Assembly (NCBI GenBank): GCA_030849805.1
Contig: JASANZ010002167.1
Location: forward strand, 1-61,046
Reading direction: 5' to 3'
DNA length: 61,046 bases
Source of the DNA: Sergeia podlipaevii
Taxonomy: Eukaryota; Euglenozoa; Kinetoplastea; Trypanosomatida; Trypanosomatidae
The position numbers and the translations under genes are program-made. Shown piece after piece: positions 49,854 through 58,652 of the stretch (position 1 is the stretch's first letter; each line of letters starts with the position of its first letter). The notes beneath the pieces are model-generated. The model was not told the origin of the DNA. It saw nothing but the letters and a program-made list of their open reading frames with translations, and made no database searches.

Positions 49854-50114
49854 ATGGCTGACGCTAAGAAGGATAACAAGAAGGCCGACGAGGTCGCCCA
49901 GGTCACCGACCAGGCTCAGATTGGCCTCGTCATCAAGATCCTCGGCCGCACCGGCTCCCGCGGTAACGTGACCCAGGTCCGTGTCCGCCTCATGGCCGAG
50001 GCTGGCTCCCCTGATGCCAACCGCACCATCGTTCGCAACGTGAAGGGTCCCTGCAAGGAGAACGACATGCTCTCCCTCATGGAAACCGAGCGTGAGGCCC
50101 GTCGTCTCCGCTAA
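49854..50114 (+). CDS. RPS28: 40S ribosomal protein eS28, copy 1
   Basis: 86 residues, named S28 in the universal scheme and often S33 in kinetoplastid databases. The core [19 protein letters not shown] and the conserved end [18 protein letters not shown] plus REARRLR are diagnostic. The N-terminal [13 protein letters not shown] extension of about 15 residues is longer than in animals. Codon use is strongly C-biased in third positions, as expected of a highly expressed gene. It differs from copy 2 at one base only (T at 50102 against C at 50647, synonymous Arg). Confidence 0.97.
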   Translation: MADAKKDNKKADEVAQVTDQAQIGLVIKILGRTGSRGNVTQVRVRLMAEAGSPDANRTIVRNVKGPCKENDMLSLMETEREARRLR

Positions 50115-50398
50115 GTAGCATTCACGTCTTCTGATGTGCATTCTGTATGATTTTTTTTTTCCTTTTACATAAACATAAAGCAAGAAAATATTGCTTTCTT
50201 TTGAGAGAAAACTCTGCTGAGAATCATATTTTCTATTCTCTACAACGGAGTCTGTGAGGGCCAACAATGCTCATTTGCCCGTGTTCTGCTCGTGCATTTA
50301 GACAAAGGTTTCTTCGGCTGTCCTACTTTTCTTCTATTTGTTCCATTTTTTTTTTATTACATATTTTTAAACAACACAATAGTCTTTGCGTAGAAATC

Positions 50399-50659
50399 AT
50401 GGCTGACGCTAAGAAGGATAACAAGAAGGCCGACGAGGTCGCCCAGGTCACCGACCAGGCTCAGATTGGCCTCGTCATCAAGATCCTCGGCCGCACCGGC
50501 TCCCGCGGTAACGTGACCCAGGTCCGTGTCCGCCTCATGGCCGAGGCTGGCTCCCCTGATGCCAACCGCACCATCGTTCGCAACGTGAAGGGTCCCTGCA
50601 AGGAGAACGACATGCTCTCCCTCATGGAAACCGAGCGTGAGGCCCGCCGTCTCCGCTAA
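50399..50659 (+). CDS. RPS28: 40S ribosomal protein eS28, copy 2
   Basis: Encodes exactly the same 86 residues as copy 1, 545 bases downstream. Identity stops abruptly at both ends: AACC before the ATG in copy 1 against AATC here, and unrelated sequence after the stop. The 284-nt spacer holds a T-run at about 50346-50355 and AG dinucleotides at 50381-50382 and 50392-50393 as acceptors. Tandem ribosomal protein duplicates raise mRNA supply in organisms that cannot control transcription gene by gene; their separate UTRs allow separate regulation. Confidence 0.97.
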   Translation: MADAKKDNKKADEVAQVTDQAQIGLVIKILGRTGSRGNVTQVRVRLMAEAGSPDANRTIVRNVKGPCKENDMLSLMETEREARRLR

Positions 50660-51150
50660 GCGGCTGTACTTTCCCCTTGACGCAAGGAGTTATTTTAATT
50701 TTTTAACTCAACAACAATAATAATGAAGAGCGTGGGGTATACCAAGCTTACTGTGGTGCTTCCAGCAGATGCTGTGAGGGCTAGTATCTGCTCACACCAT
50801 ACCCATTGAATGGAAGAGAGTACCTAGAGGTACTTGCCTAATGAACTGAGGGCACTCCGTTCGAGGCGGAAGGAAAAAAAGCAAGCAGTGTCACTATCAC
50901 TTTTTTCATCTCTTTTTTTTCTCCTTTTTTTTTCTTGTTTTCTATTTTCCTTTACATGAGCGTAAGCATTCAGTTATGGTGTAGGCACTATACCAGCGCA
51001 CACAAACAAAGGAAGAATTCTTTATGCCTTGGCACAAGTAATCATTTCAAATAGAGAAAAAATATATATTTGGCTCTTGTGCCTTTAGCGCCCCTTGCAA
51101 AACAGTGGTTTTTGTTTGCTTTTTTGTTGTTGTTATTTTTTTTGCATTTC
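50660..51150. other. spacer with short inverted repeat
   Basis: 491 nt with no gene. A 7-bp perfect inverted repeat with a 2-nt loop lies at 50819-50834 (AGTACCT AG AGGTACT). T-rich tracts at about 50899-50945 and 51110-51148 are candidate splicing signals. Confidence 0.65.
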
Positions 51151-52140
51151 ATGTCCGCCACATCTCCGACACATGAGGCCCTCGCACAGGCATTCATAGT
51201 CCTGCAGCAAGCAAGCGCACTCGATAATGCCAACGAAGTGGAGACCGCTATGGAACTATATACAGCGGCTGCCGTTCGTCTAGATAACGTGTGCGACGCT
51301 CTCCCTGAGGAACTCGCCCAGGTGGTGCGCTGCAACAGCGAAGAAATACGCCGCAAGGTGGAACTGCTGCGTCGCCGACGCTGGACAGAAGCTCCCTCGC
51401 AGATGTTTCCTAGTTTTCCTATACAATTTGCGCCAGCTCCCAGGCCGATGGAGGAGTGTAGGGCTCCGCGAGAGCTCGTGCTGCGGGTTTACTGGTTAAT
51501 GAGGCTGCTCGAACGGTCCATTCAGCATGGCGCATACCTTACACCCAACTTATACGTCTCTCGTGAGGTGTGGACGCAGGAAGGAGGTGCGGCTATGCTT
51601 CACTGCGTTGGTGCCCGCACACGTTACCTGGAGGCTCTCTGCGCTGCTATCAACCCATTGCGTGCTATGAACACACTTGGGGATTTCGACTTCACTGTCA
51701 AATGTCTCAAGAAGTTTCTAGACACAGAGAGAGATCTGCGCAACGTTTTGGATAGCGAGATGGGCCGTCGTAAGGATTCAAACCCATCGCAAACAAGGAG
51801 TATATGGGATGCCATTTCGCGCAAAGCCAAGGCATGGAGCCATAAGGAGAGCAACTACGACCTGTGCCTCAACGGGGCCGTAAACGTGCTTCAGCAAGGA
51901 CAATTATTTGAGCATTGGTTTATTTACTTCACGCAGGCACTCGCACAGAACGATTCCGCGCAAGCAGCCAAGGTTGCCGAAGTGGTCAGTCTACTGCGGC
52001 ATATTGCGTCGCGTCTGTACAACGGTGTGTGTGTCCTACTGCTACACGACATGGCAGTACTCACGGAGCGGTATCAAGGAAAGTGCTGCAAGAGTGTGAC
52101 GAAGTTGCTTCCCGTGGATCTCAAAATCGGCGGTGAGTAA
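51151..52140 (+). CDS. MIT-domain-like protein
   Basis: 329 residues from the first ATG (upstream frame opens with TTG). Residues about 8-75 have the three-helix pattern of a MIT domain (ALAQAFIVLQQASALDNANE, then AMELYTAAAVRLDNV, then a Lys/Arg-rich third helix), as in Vps4 and other ESCRT-associated proteins. The remaining 250 residues are helical, without membrane segments, and contain no AAA ATPase motif, so this is not Vps4. I recognise no second domain. A role in ESCRT-III recruitment or endosomal sorting is inference from the MIT domain. A T/C tract runs directly up to the ATG; the nearest upstream AGs are at 51088-51089 and 51107-51108. Confidence 0.65.
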   Translation: MSATSPTHEALAQAFIVLQQASALDNANEVETAMELYTAAAVRLDNVCDALPEELAQVVRCNSEEIRRKVELLRRRRWTEAPSQMFPSFPIQFAPAPRPMEECRAPRELVLRVYWLMRLLERSIQHGAYLTPNLYVSREVWTQEGGAAMLHCVGARTRYLEALCAAINPLRAMNTLGDFDFTVKCLKKFLDTERDLRNVLDSEMGRRKDSNPSQTRSIWDAISRKAKAWSHKESNYDLCLNGAVNVLQQGQLFEHWFIYFTQALAQNDSAQAAKVAEVVSLLRHIASRLYNGVCVLLLHDMAVLTERYQGKCCKSVTKLLPVDLKIGGE

Positions 52141-52588
52141 TGTATAGGACGATTTAAAAGAAGAGGCCGTCAAGAAGCGTTTGTTGTGTGTATGTGTATG
52201 TGCGTTGGTGCTGGGAGCTTGCGACTGTGCACGTGTCTGTGTCACTTTAATGATTATTGTTTTAATTATGTCGTGTATTTCCTTTTTGTATTGCTATGTT
52301 TTTGCTGCCCTTCTGTACGTACTGCTTCTTACTCGAACAAGAAGAGTGGCAAAAGGATTATGAGCGTTGATGCATGTGTTTTGCATACAGTTTTCCGTCA
52401 TTGTGGAGGTGGTGCAGGTGATATGATCATTAAAAAGAAAAAAAACATTTTTATCCTGCACGCGTTCTTCTCTCTATGGTAGCAAAACTATCTTTGATGC
52501 TGGCTGCCGCAGTCATACTCGTTATGCTTTTTTTTATCTTTTACCTCTTACTGTCATTATTTTTGTTACTTATCCAGCAAAGAATGAA
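52141..52588. other. spacer, 448 nt
   Basis: Short GT-rich stretch near 52183-52200 and T-rich tract at about 52528-52575 with AG at 52577 and 52582 before the next start. An ATG out of frame at 52584 overlaps the region just before the chosen start. No gene seen. Confidence 0.65.
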
Positions 52589-54448
52589 ATGCAAAGGCCG
52601 CAGCTAACACACGATGCAACACTCAAGTGGACTCTGTGGCAAAAGCTTTGGGAAGATGCGCAGCACCGCAACACAACATTTTTCTCAGGTTCGGAAGAAA
52701 AGACGAGAGTTGATTTAACTGTTGAGCGATACGTACGGCGGCTAGCGATACCGATGGTCCAGAACTACTTGCCACGGAAAGTGTACGAGCCATGTTGCCT
52801 GTCGGGGTCTTGCTCGCAGGCAGGACAGCCACTGCATGCAAGTCTCCACCCCGGTCGTGCCAGCGTCCATCTTACCTCCAGCACCCGCGACGAGCTCGTC
52901 TGCTGTCTCGCGCATAGCTGCGCCACTGTCGGACAGCCAGTGCAGCTGTTGGTGCGGCAGTACCGCTCCTATCCAACAGAGATGCGAAACCAGCACCAAG
53001 GACTGCACTGTCTGTTTCGCCACCTCGTGCTTGAGAGTGTTGAGTGGCACAACCCTGTAGATGCAGGCGATGCGCAAGAAATTCTGCGTGAGCTCACAGC
53101 GGCCCTCTTGCTAGGGTCGCAACCGTCACTGACACGGCTACGGCTGGTGCGCTTTGTTACGGCTACCGCAGAGGACCTGGCTACCTTCGTGCACGCCCTG
53201 GCGGATGGACCTCACAGTGGGCATGGCGTAACAGCACCATTTGTGGAGCTCACTCTGGCAGAATGTGCCCCAGCAAGTCTTCCACTGCGTCCTGTCGCGG
53301 CGTACGTCACAAGCAGTAGCGCAGGAACTTTGAAGCGTCTTTCATTGTATGGCAACACCCAGATAGCAGCCGAGGAATGGGCAGTGTTGGGGACGGCGGT
53401 GGCCCGCAACAGTGGGCTCCATGAGCTAGATGTGAGAGAGTGCTGCTGGGGAGATAGCGTTTTGGCGGTCTTTTTAGCCTCACTTGGTAACTTTGCTCCT
53501 CGCCCTCGCTTTGAGCTGAATCTCTCCACAAATGGCTTGAGTGCACAGTGCTTTACCATACTTGCGAATGCACCAGCGACCTTCAAGAACTGCGCAACTC
53601 GCCTATACCTTGGCGAGACCCACCTTCATGGAAGCGGTGATGAAGCTATTTCAACCATGTTTGAGGCCTTCACGGGGCTCTCGGGGATTAGCCTCCGCGC
53701 AAGCACCCTCAGCAATGCTGGCCTCTCGCGTGTACTCCGCGCGCTTGGTGAGTCATCGTTGGCATCTAGGCAATGGGAATACATCGATCTGTCGGGTGTG
53801 CTGCTCGGAGCTGGCGCCATCAAGAAAATTGTGCAAGTCCATTTTGCTGCAGATGCTCACCTCTTGCTGGGCAGTATAGACATGAAAGATCAGCTGGCAA
53901 AAGCCAATATTGGTGCCTGTCTTGGTACTCTTGTGGAGCTCGATCTGGGCTTCTGTTCCTTTCCTGAAGATGGCATTTCACGCATTGCGGCTGCGCTGGA
54001 GAAGTGCGCACCGGTACCACTGAAGAGGCTGCGACTGGACAAGTCTTTCCCCAGTAAAAAGAGCGTGGAAGGGGGCTTTCCGTTCCTGTGCAAGGCTCTA
54101 CGTGCAGGCTGTTCCCCCGCACTAGAAGTGCTCCATCTCGCCGGGAATCATCTCCCTGTGCGGTCAATGGTGGCGCTACTGGAGCAGGTCTCGCCCAAAC
54201 TCAAGGAGCTAAATGTTGCCCACTCCTCAGTTGCGGATGAGCCCCAGGACCGCGTTGCAGTGCTCAATGCTGTGATGAGAAGACAGAAGGGCGGCAAGTC
54301 CTCTTTCACTTTTCTGGATCTATACTGTGTGCCTTCTGTAGCAGGTCAGTGGATTGGAGTGCGCGAAGTCATGGATTGGCTCAAAGGAGGCCAAACCGCC
54401 ATTCGCTTGATAACTACGCCGGATGGCATGTGCACATGGGTTCTATAG
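52589..54448 (+). CDS. leucine-rich repeat protein (RNI type)
   Basis: 619 residues. From about 175 onward the sequence is a series of 26-30 residue repeats with LxxLxLxxN/C cores, for example LKRLSLYGNTQI, LHELDVRECCWG, FELNLSTNGLS, LVELDLGFCSF, LEVLHLAGNHL and LKELNVAHSSV. This is the ribonuclease-inhibitor type LRR solenoid common in trypanosomatids. The N-terminal 170 residues carry no recognised domain and several Cys. No signal peptide or membrane segment, so cytosolic. A protein-binding scaffold role is inferred. Start is the first in-frame ATG; another ATG five bases upstream is out of frame. Confidence 0.8.
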   Translation: MQRPQLTHDATLKWTLWQKLWEDAQHRNTTFFSGSEEKTRVDLTVERYVRRLAIPMVQNYLPRKVYEPCCLSGSCSQAGQPLHASLHPGRASVHLTSSTRDELVCCLAHSCATVGQPVQLLVRQYRSYPTEMRNQHQGLHCLFRHLVLESVEWHNPVDAGDAQEILRELTAALLLGSQPSLTRLRLVRFVTATAEDLATFVHALADGPHSGHGVTAPFVELTLAECAPASLPLRPVAAYVTSSSAGTLKRLSLYGNTQIAAEEWAVLGTAVARNSGLHELDVRECCWGDSVLAVFLASLGNFAPRPRFELNLSTNGLSAQCFTILANAPATFKNCATRLYLGETHLHGSGDEAISTMFEAFTGLSGISLRASTLSNAGLSRVLRALGESSLASRQWEYIDLSGVLLGAGAIKKIVQVHFAADAHLLLGSIDMKDQLAKANIGACLGTLVELDLGFCSFPEDGISRIAAALEKCAPVPLKRLRLDKSFPSKKSVEGGFPFLCKALRAGCSPALEVLHLAGNHLPVRSMVALLEQVSPKLKELNVAHSSVADEPQDRVAVLNAVMRRQKGGKSSFTFLDLYCVPSVAGQWIGVREVMDWLKGGQTAIRLITTPDGMCTWVL

Positions 54449-54909
54449 GTCAGCTACCGTAGCGTGTAGCTTTATAAATCTTCTCTCGCGTTCAATTCTT
54501 TCCTCTTCGCATACACTACGTGTATTCATGTTGGGATTTGCGGTTAATGAATGAATGTGAGAGAACTGTGTGCGCTCGTGGCCAGCAAAGTTGGTACACG
54601 ATAAGGTGGAACTCCTCGGGGAACCAATGGGGAACTAATGCAAGATGCTGAAATACCAGTAGCAATAAAACACGTAGCTCAACAGCAATGAAGAAACCTG
54701 GTACATAGATGAAACCCTTCTTTTTTTTCATGGCGGCTCTGAAGACATCATCTTAGCACATCCGCATGACCTCTTTCTTCCCATTTTCTTTTGTTTTGAT
54801 GCTTTTTCTTCTTCTCCATTGGCTGCCCTAGCTGCGCACACCTGAAAAAAAAAAAAGGACAGAAAGAAGTACCTGCTCGCCACTGCCACCCCTAGACAAT
54901 AAGAACACA
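54449..54909. other. spacer, 461 nt
   Basis: Contains a T-run at about 54719-54728 and CT-rich sequence (about 54770-54820), then an A-run near 54843-54855. No gene seen. Confidence 0.65.
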
Positions 54910-55605
54910 ATGCAACCCTCCACTGCCAGCTCGCCTGGAACGTCCAGCTCTATCACTCTACAGGGTATTCAATCAATACTGTCGGTAATTCGTCGGGAAT
55001 CTCGCCTTCTCTCGACTGTTCTTTGCTCTAGCCGCCGCTCTCGTGTGTATCGTCACCACGCTTTTTACCACCTTGCATGTCGTGCCACCGCTACGTCTAC
55101 TCGTGTTGCACAGGGTAAATCAGCTTCACTATTGTTGAAGCTTGCGGGCGGCGAAGATACCGCGACTCCTTCTGCTGCTATTGAAAAGCTCGAAGAACTC
55201 CACCGCATCGTGCAAGCAGCAGCCGAGGCTGCCTCGAAGGAGCTGGCAGCAAGTCGTATCGACACCGTTCCACTCACAATGGTGCTGATTAGTGGGCTCG
55301 CTCGAGTAGGATGCTGCGTTGACCGACTGGTGTTGTGTAAACGCGGACTTGAGCGGTGCCGTTTGAAATGGGGAACAAAGTACGTGAATTCTCTTCTTCA
55401 AATGTATGGTGGTGAAAGGAGCGCGCAACTTGTGGCCGCCGCTGCTGGCCTCACATGTGATAAAAAGGGAGTCAAGCGGCCACGAGAAGAGGCAGGACTG
55501 CATGGGGATCTGTTACCTGTGGATCTTGACAGTCAGGCCACCTTTGGTGACGTCGTTGATGCCATCCTGAAGAAGAGGCAAAGAGTGAGAGAGTTTGAAG
55601 AGTAA
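54910..55605 (+). CDS. candidate RNase MRP subunit, Rmp1/Nepro-like
   Basis: 231 residues. The helical N-terminal region (about 17-60) has LLSTVLCSSRRSRVYRHHAF, similar in pattern to the L-x-x-HRNKNQHR-type core of yeast Rmp1 and animal Nepro. A second helical segment (about 115-155, with TVPLTMVLISGLARVGCCVD) corresponds to the hydrophobic, Gly/Ala-rich helix of those proteins. The C-terminus is basic (KRPREE, a likely nuclear signal) and ends with FGDVVDAILKKRQRVREFEE, reminiscent of the IDDIF-type motif of nucleolar proteins. If right, it would work in pre-rRNA processing in the nucleolus. This is pattern matching from memory, not a search. Confidence 0.4.
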   Translation: MQPSTASSPGTSSSITLQGIQSILSVIRRESRLLSTVLCSSRRSRVYRHHAFYHLACRATATSTRVAQGKSASLLLKLAGGEDTATPSAAIEKLEELHRIVQAAAEAASKELAASRIDTVPLTMVLISGLARVGCCVDRLVLCKRGLERCRLKWGTKYVNSLLQMYGGERSAQLVAAAAGLTCDKKGVKRPREEAGLHGDLLPVDLDSQATFGDVVDAILKKRQRVREFEE

Positions 55606-55924
55606 TCACTCCAGTTGCCCCTAGTCTATTTTCTTACTTAAGTCAGATTTTAAAAAAATAAGCATTTCTGCCTTTTTTTCCCACGACTATGATTTCATTT
55701 GTTTGAGAGGCGTAGCACAAATAATCATTTCTATTATTTTTATTTTTTATAATACCCCCTCCTCTTTTCTTTTTCTCTTTTTCTTTTCGAGAATTAAACT
55801 CCCCAAAACGTAGGAGGGTAATTAGAGTGCTGTGTGCGCGAGTTTGCTCTTACTCTGTTTCTGCTTACGTAAGCAGGGATATATCTCTGCTCATCTCTGT
55901 GCTCACGCACACACAAAAAAAAAA
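55606..55924. other. spacer, 319 nt
   Basis: AT-rich with T/C tracts at about 55736-55788. The next gene's frame is open from a GTG at 55832, but the first ATG is at 55925, after a run of A at 55914-55925. No gene seen. Confidence 0.65.
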
Positions 55925-57832
55925 ATGGGTGTTGGCTTATCAATAGTGCTACAAACATATGTGGAGGCACCACCTGAACTTGTAGAGGTGTATCGCCAAC
56001 GCGTTTTTGCCGCCCAGTCCGACGCAATGGGCTACGTTGAGTTGCGGCTAATGGGAATGCAGGCAGCCATCCAACTGATTAGTGGCTCAGCCATTTGTAG
56101 CAAAGAGGCTGGCGAGACAAAGAAAGCTGAAACAAATCGGGCCCTTATGGTTGTATCCAACTGCTTTTCCACTAGCCTAGGAGTAGGTACAATGCATTCA
56201 CTTGCGTACGATGCAGTCCGAACTTCGCTGACAGGCAATGCTGCGGTCAACCGTCGACTGGGATTTGCGGTAGACACCTCGGTATGTCTTGGCAGACGAC
56301 TTCAAGATGAGCAGCAGCGTGAGCGTTTCACGCAAGGCTTCACATTTTTCTTGGCCAACCTCCTCCACGCCTTGAAGGCAGAAACACCATCCATTTCCCT
56401 CTTTACTGCTGATCTTCGGGGTTGTTGTCTCGACACCGAAGCCAGTCTCTGGTTGGCGCGCTCCTTTATGACTCGAGTGAAAAATTGCAGTGAGGAGGTA
56501 AACGAGCATGGTCTCTTTTGTCAGTCATTGCAAACTGTTCTTCTAAGTAACAACTGCATCATGTCACAGGGAATTCTGTACTTGCTGGATACTCTTCTGG
56601 AATCCTCCCCATCAAAACAGACAAAGCCCTCTCGACCCTGGCTTTCTGATCTGCGGTTCATCGATCTCCGCCAGAACGACTGCGTTGCCGAGGCTCTGCT
56701 CACGGAGGTGAAGGGACGGCTAAGTGTTTCGCCTGCGACAACTGTCCTGTTGGTGTCACCCTCGCCACCATCTGCAACGACAGCGACATCTCAAAAAGAT
56801 GAAAAGAATAAGAAGAAGACCTCGCTGGAAGGTACGCTTCAGTTTCCGCCAGCACAAAAGCTTTTGGGCGAGACAAAAAAATCTGCGCCTCCTCCACGCG
56901 CGCACATGAGGGACAATAGCTCTGAAGCACCGACGCCCCCACCACCACGCGGCGAACAGGATCTGCACTCACGCCACCAGACGCGGCCTGGCGTCAAGCC
57001 CCTCGACAGTCTTCGCGTCGAGACGACGTCAACATACAAACACAAGCCAGATGAACATGAGGCTATTAGTAACCCACCAGAAAGGCAAACTACATTGCAA
57101 GCGCAAAACGGGAAAAATAACTGTTCTCAGCCGATGGAAGACGGTGCCAGCTGTGTCGCAGAGCGTTTTGCTTCTGTCAGTTACAGTGGTCAAACATGGT
57201 CACCCCCACCGACGCCAACACAGCCCCAACGTCGTCGCCGCGCATCATCAACCCGAATCAACGCCACCAAGGCACGTGCGAGCACACCCGCACCCACTGT
57301 TTCAAGACACATGCGCTATAGCAAGGGTCTAATTGATCGTCGCGAGAGCGACGCAGCATACGCCCATGAACAGCAGCAATACCAAGCTCGACAACCTCGA
57401 AAATCTAGAGATTTTCGCGCCATGCATGGCGATAGCCCTTTGAGGGCAGGCAATCCTGTGTCCTCGCCAAGAGCGCTCGTGCAATCAGATTCGACCCCTA
57501 GACGGGCGATTCAGCGTAAGCCATCCAGTCAAATTGCCCCTGGAATCTATTGCACGCATGTCGATGATAGTTTCATTATACCGCAGAGAGACGCTTTCGC
57601 GTCTCCTAGTCAGTTTCTGAACACGCCTTCACGCAGTCGTGAGGGGAGTCCTCAGCCTAAACCCGGCATGGTAGGTCAGAGGGCAGGATTAGACTACGCT
57701 ATGGCAGTAGTACCCTCTAGCTACGACAACGTGAGTTGTGCGTCGTTTCTGCGGCACAGCGTGCTAAGTACTAGACAGTATAACGGAGCGCTTGCCCCTG
57801 TCAACCAAAAACTGCGCACCAACACACACTAA
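55925..57832 (+). CDS. LRR-like protein with long disordered C-terminus
   Basis: 635 residues from the first ATG. It starts MGVGLSIV, and Gly2 with Ser6 could be an N-myristoylation site. Residues about 140-270 contain RNI-type LRR segments, such as LQTVLLSNNCIMSQGILYLL and LRFIDLRQNDCVAEALL. The C-terminal 330 residues are disordered, rich in Pro, Ser, Thr, Gln, Arg and Lys, with basic patches. Unknown function; a membrane-linked scaffold is a guess from the possible myristate. The stop codon lies within a 15-nt tandem repeat. This is the last confident gene on the + strand. Confidence 0.75.
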   Translation: MGVGLSIVLQTYVEAPPELVEVYRQRVFAAQSDAMGYVELRLMGMQAAIQLISGSAICSKEAGETKKAETNRALMVVSNCFSTSLGVGTMHSLAYDAVRTSLTGNAAVNRRLGFAVDTSVCLGRRLQDEQQRERFTQGFTFFLANLLHALKAETPSISLFTADLRGCCLDTEASLWLARSFMTRVKNCSEEVNEHGLFCQSLQTVLLSNNCIMSQGILYLLDTLLESSPSKQTKPSRPWLSDLRFIDLRQNDCVAEALLTEVKGRLSVSPATTVLLVSPSPPSATTATSQKDEKNKKKTSLEGTLQFPPAQKLLGETKKSAPPPRAHMRDNSSEAPTPPPPRGEQDLHSRHQTRPGVKPLDSLRVETTSTYKHKPDEHEAISNPPERQTTLQAQNGKNNCSQPMEDGASCVAERFASVSYSGQTWSPPPTPTQPQRRRRASSTRINATKARASTPAPTVSRHMRYSKGLIDRRESDAAYAHEQQQYQARQPRKSRDFRAMHGDSPLRAGNPVSSPRALVQSDSTPRRAIQRKPSSQIAPGIYCTHVDDSFIIPQRDAFASPSQFLNTPSRSREGSPQPKPGMVGQRAGLDYAMAVVPSSYDNVSCASFLRHSVLSTRQYNGALAPVNQKLRTNTH

Positions 57833-57878
57833 GCCAACACACACTAAGTCAACAAACACTAAGTCAAGAAACACATAG
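57819..57878 (+). repeat. 15-nt tandem repeat over the stop codon
   Basis: Four copies: two of CCAACACACACTAAG (57819 and 57834), then TCAACAAACACTAAG (57849) and TCAAGAAACACATAG (57864). The first copy carries the TAA stop (57830-57832). As 15 is a multiple of three, each further copy supplies an in-frame TAA or TAG. Confidence 0.95.
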
Positions 57879-58352
57879 CAATGACCGCAACGGAACAATC
57901 ACATACATTTTATAAACTTGTGCATTCCCGCTATCTTTCTATTTTTGTTACTTTATAGAGTCCAAACACATCACATTAAATGCTTCCTACCAACTATCAA
58001 AAACTCCCCATTGCAGCAACAGCTATTTGTTTATCAACGTAACTTTCGGGTTTACTCCACACCTTCACTCCTCTACCTTCCCCCACGTTTTCCCTAAGCC
58101 AAATACATAGCCCACGTCTCGGCCACCATCGTAACACGACAAACAAGCATATATATTTATTAGGGATAACATCAAAGCCTCCACAATACACACCATTCAC
58201 AATGAATAGTCATACAAACTGCCCTTATGCCCAACGCCATTCCTCGCACTGCAGCTGAATAACTAAAACAAACACCACAAGTCACAGCTATCCAACACCA
58301 CACAACCTGCTCCAAAACCATAAACCACTCAAAACCAGACAAACAACTGCCA
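57879..58352. other. A/C-rich region, strand bias reversed
   Basis: The + strand becomes A/C-rich (G/T-rich on the other strand), unlike the T-rich spacers to the left. No gene recognised. If the minus-strand fragment at 58353-58440 is real, this is the convergent region between two opposing gene arrays. Confidence 0.5.
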
Positions 58353-58440
58353 TTAAGATTCGCCACTAATATCCGTCACCCTGTCCAAACATTCGTCCAC
58401 CACCGCCTTATACAACCGCATCCGCCGGCGTGGGCGCGTT
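58353..58440 (-). CDS. possible 3' end of a minus-strand gene, truncated at gap
   Basis: On the minus strand, 28 codons just left of the C-run read VTRPRRRMRLYKAVVDECLD and on to GES, then a TAA stop at 58355-58353. Third positions are mostly G or C, as in real genes here, and the peptide is not low complexity. The upstream part would lie in or beyond the C-run and N. With the frame continued through the repeat, an ATG is found at 58700, but the number of C in the run is unreliable. No family recognised. Confidence 0.3.
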
Positions 58441-58442
<2 letters not shown>

Positions 58443-58473
<31 letters not shown>

Positions 58474-58474
58474 N
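58443..58474. other. poly-C run ending in an undetermined base
   Basis: About 30 C followed by a single N at 58474. It marks an unresolved stretch or scaffold join, so contiguity across it is uncertain. Confidence 0.9.
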
Positions 58475-58477
58475 CTG

Positions 58478-58652
58478 TGTGGCTGCTGTGTGGCTGCTGT
58501 GTGGCTGCTGTGTGGCGCATGTGTGGTGCGTGTGTGGCTTCTGTGTGGCTGCTGTGTGGCGTGTGTGTGGCTGCTGTGTGGCTGCTGTGTGGCTGCTGTG
58601 TGGCGTGTGTGGCTGCTGTGTGGCGCATGTGTGGTTGCTGTGTGGCGTGTCT
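58478..58652. repeat. 11-nt minisatellite
   Basis: About 15 units based on GTGTGGCTGCT, with variants in which the last five bases are CGCAT, TGCGT, CTTCT or CGTGT. The unit is not a multiple of three, so all frames cycle through it and it stays free of stops in several frames, which produces spurious open frames on both strands. Confidence 0.9.
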
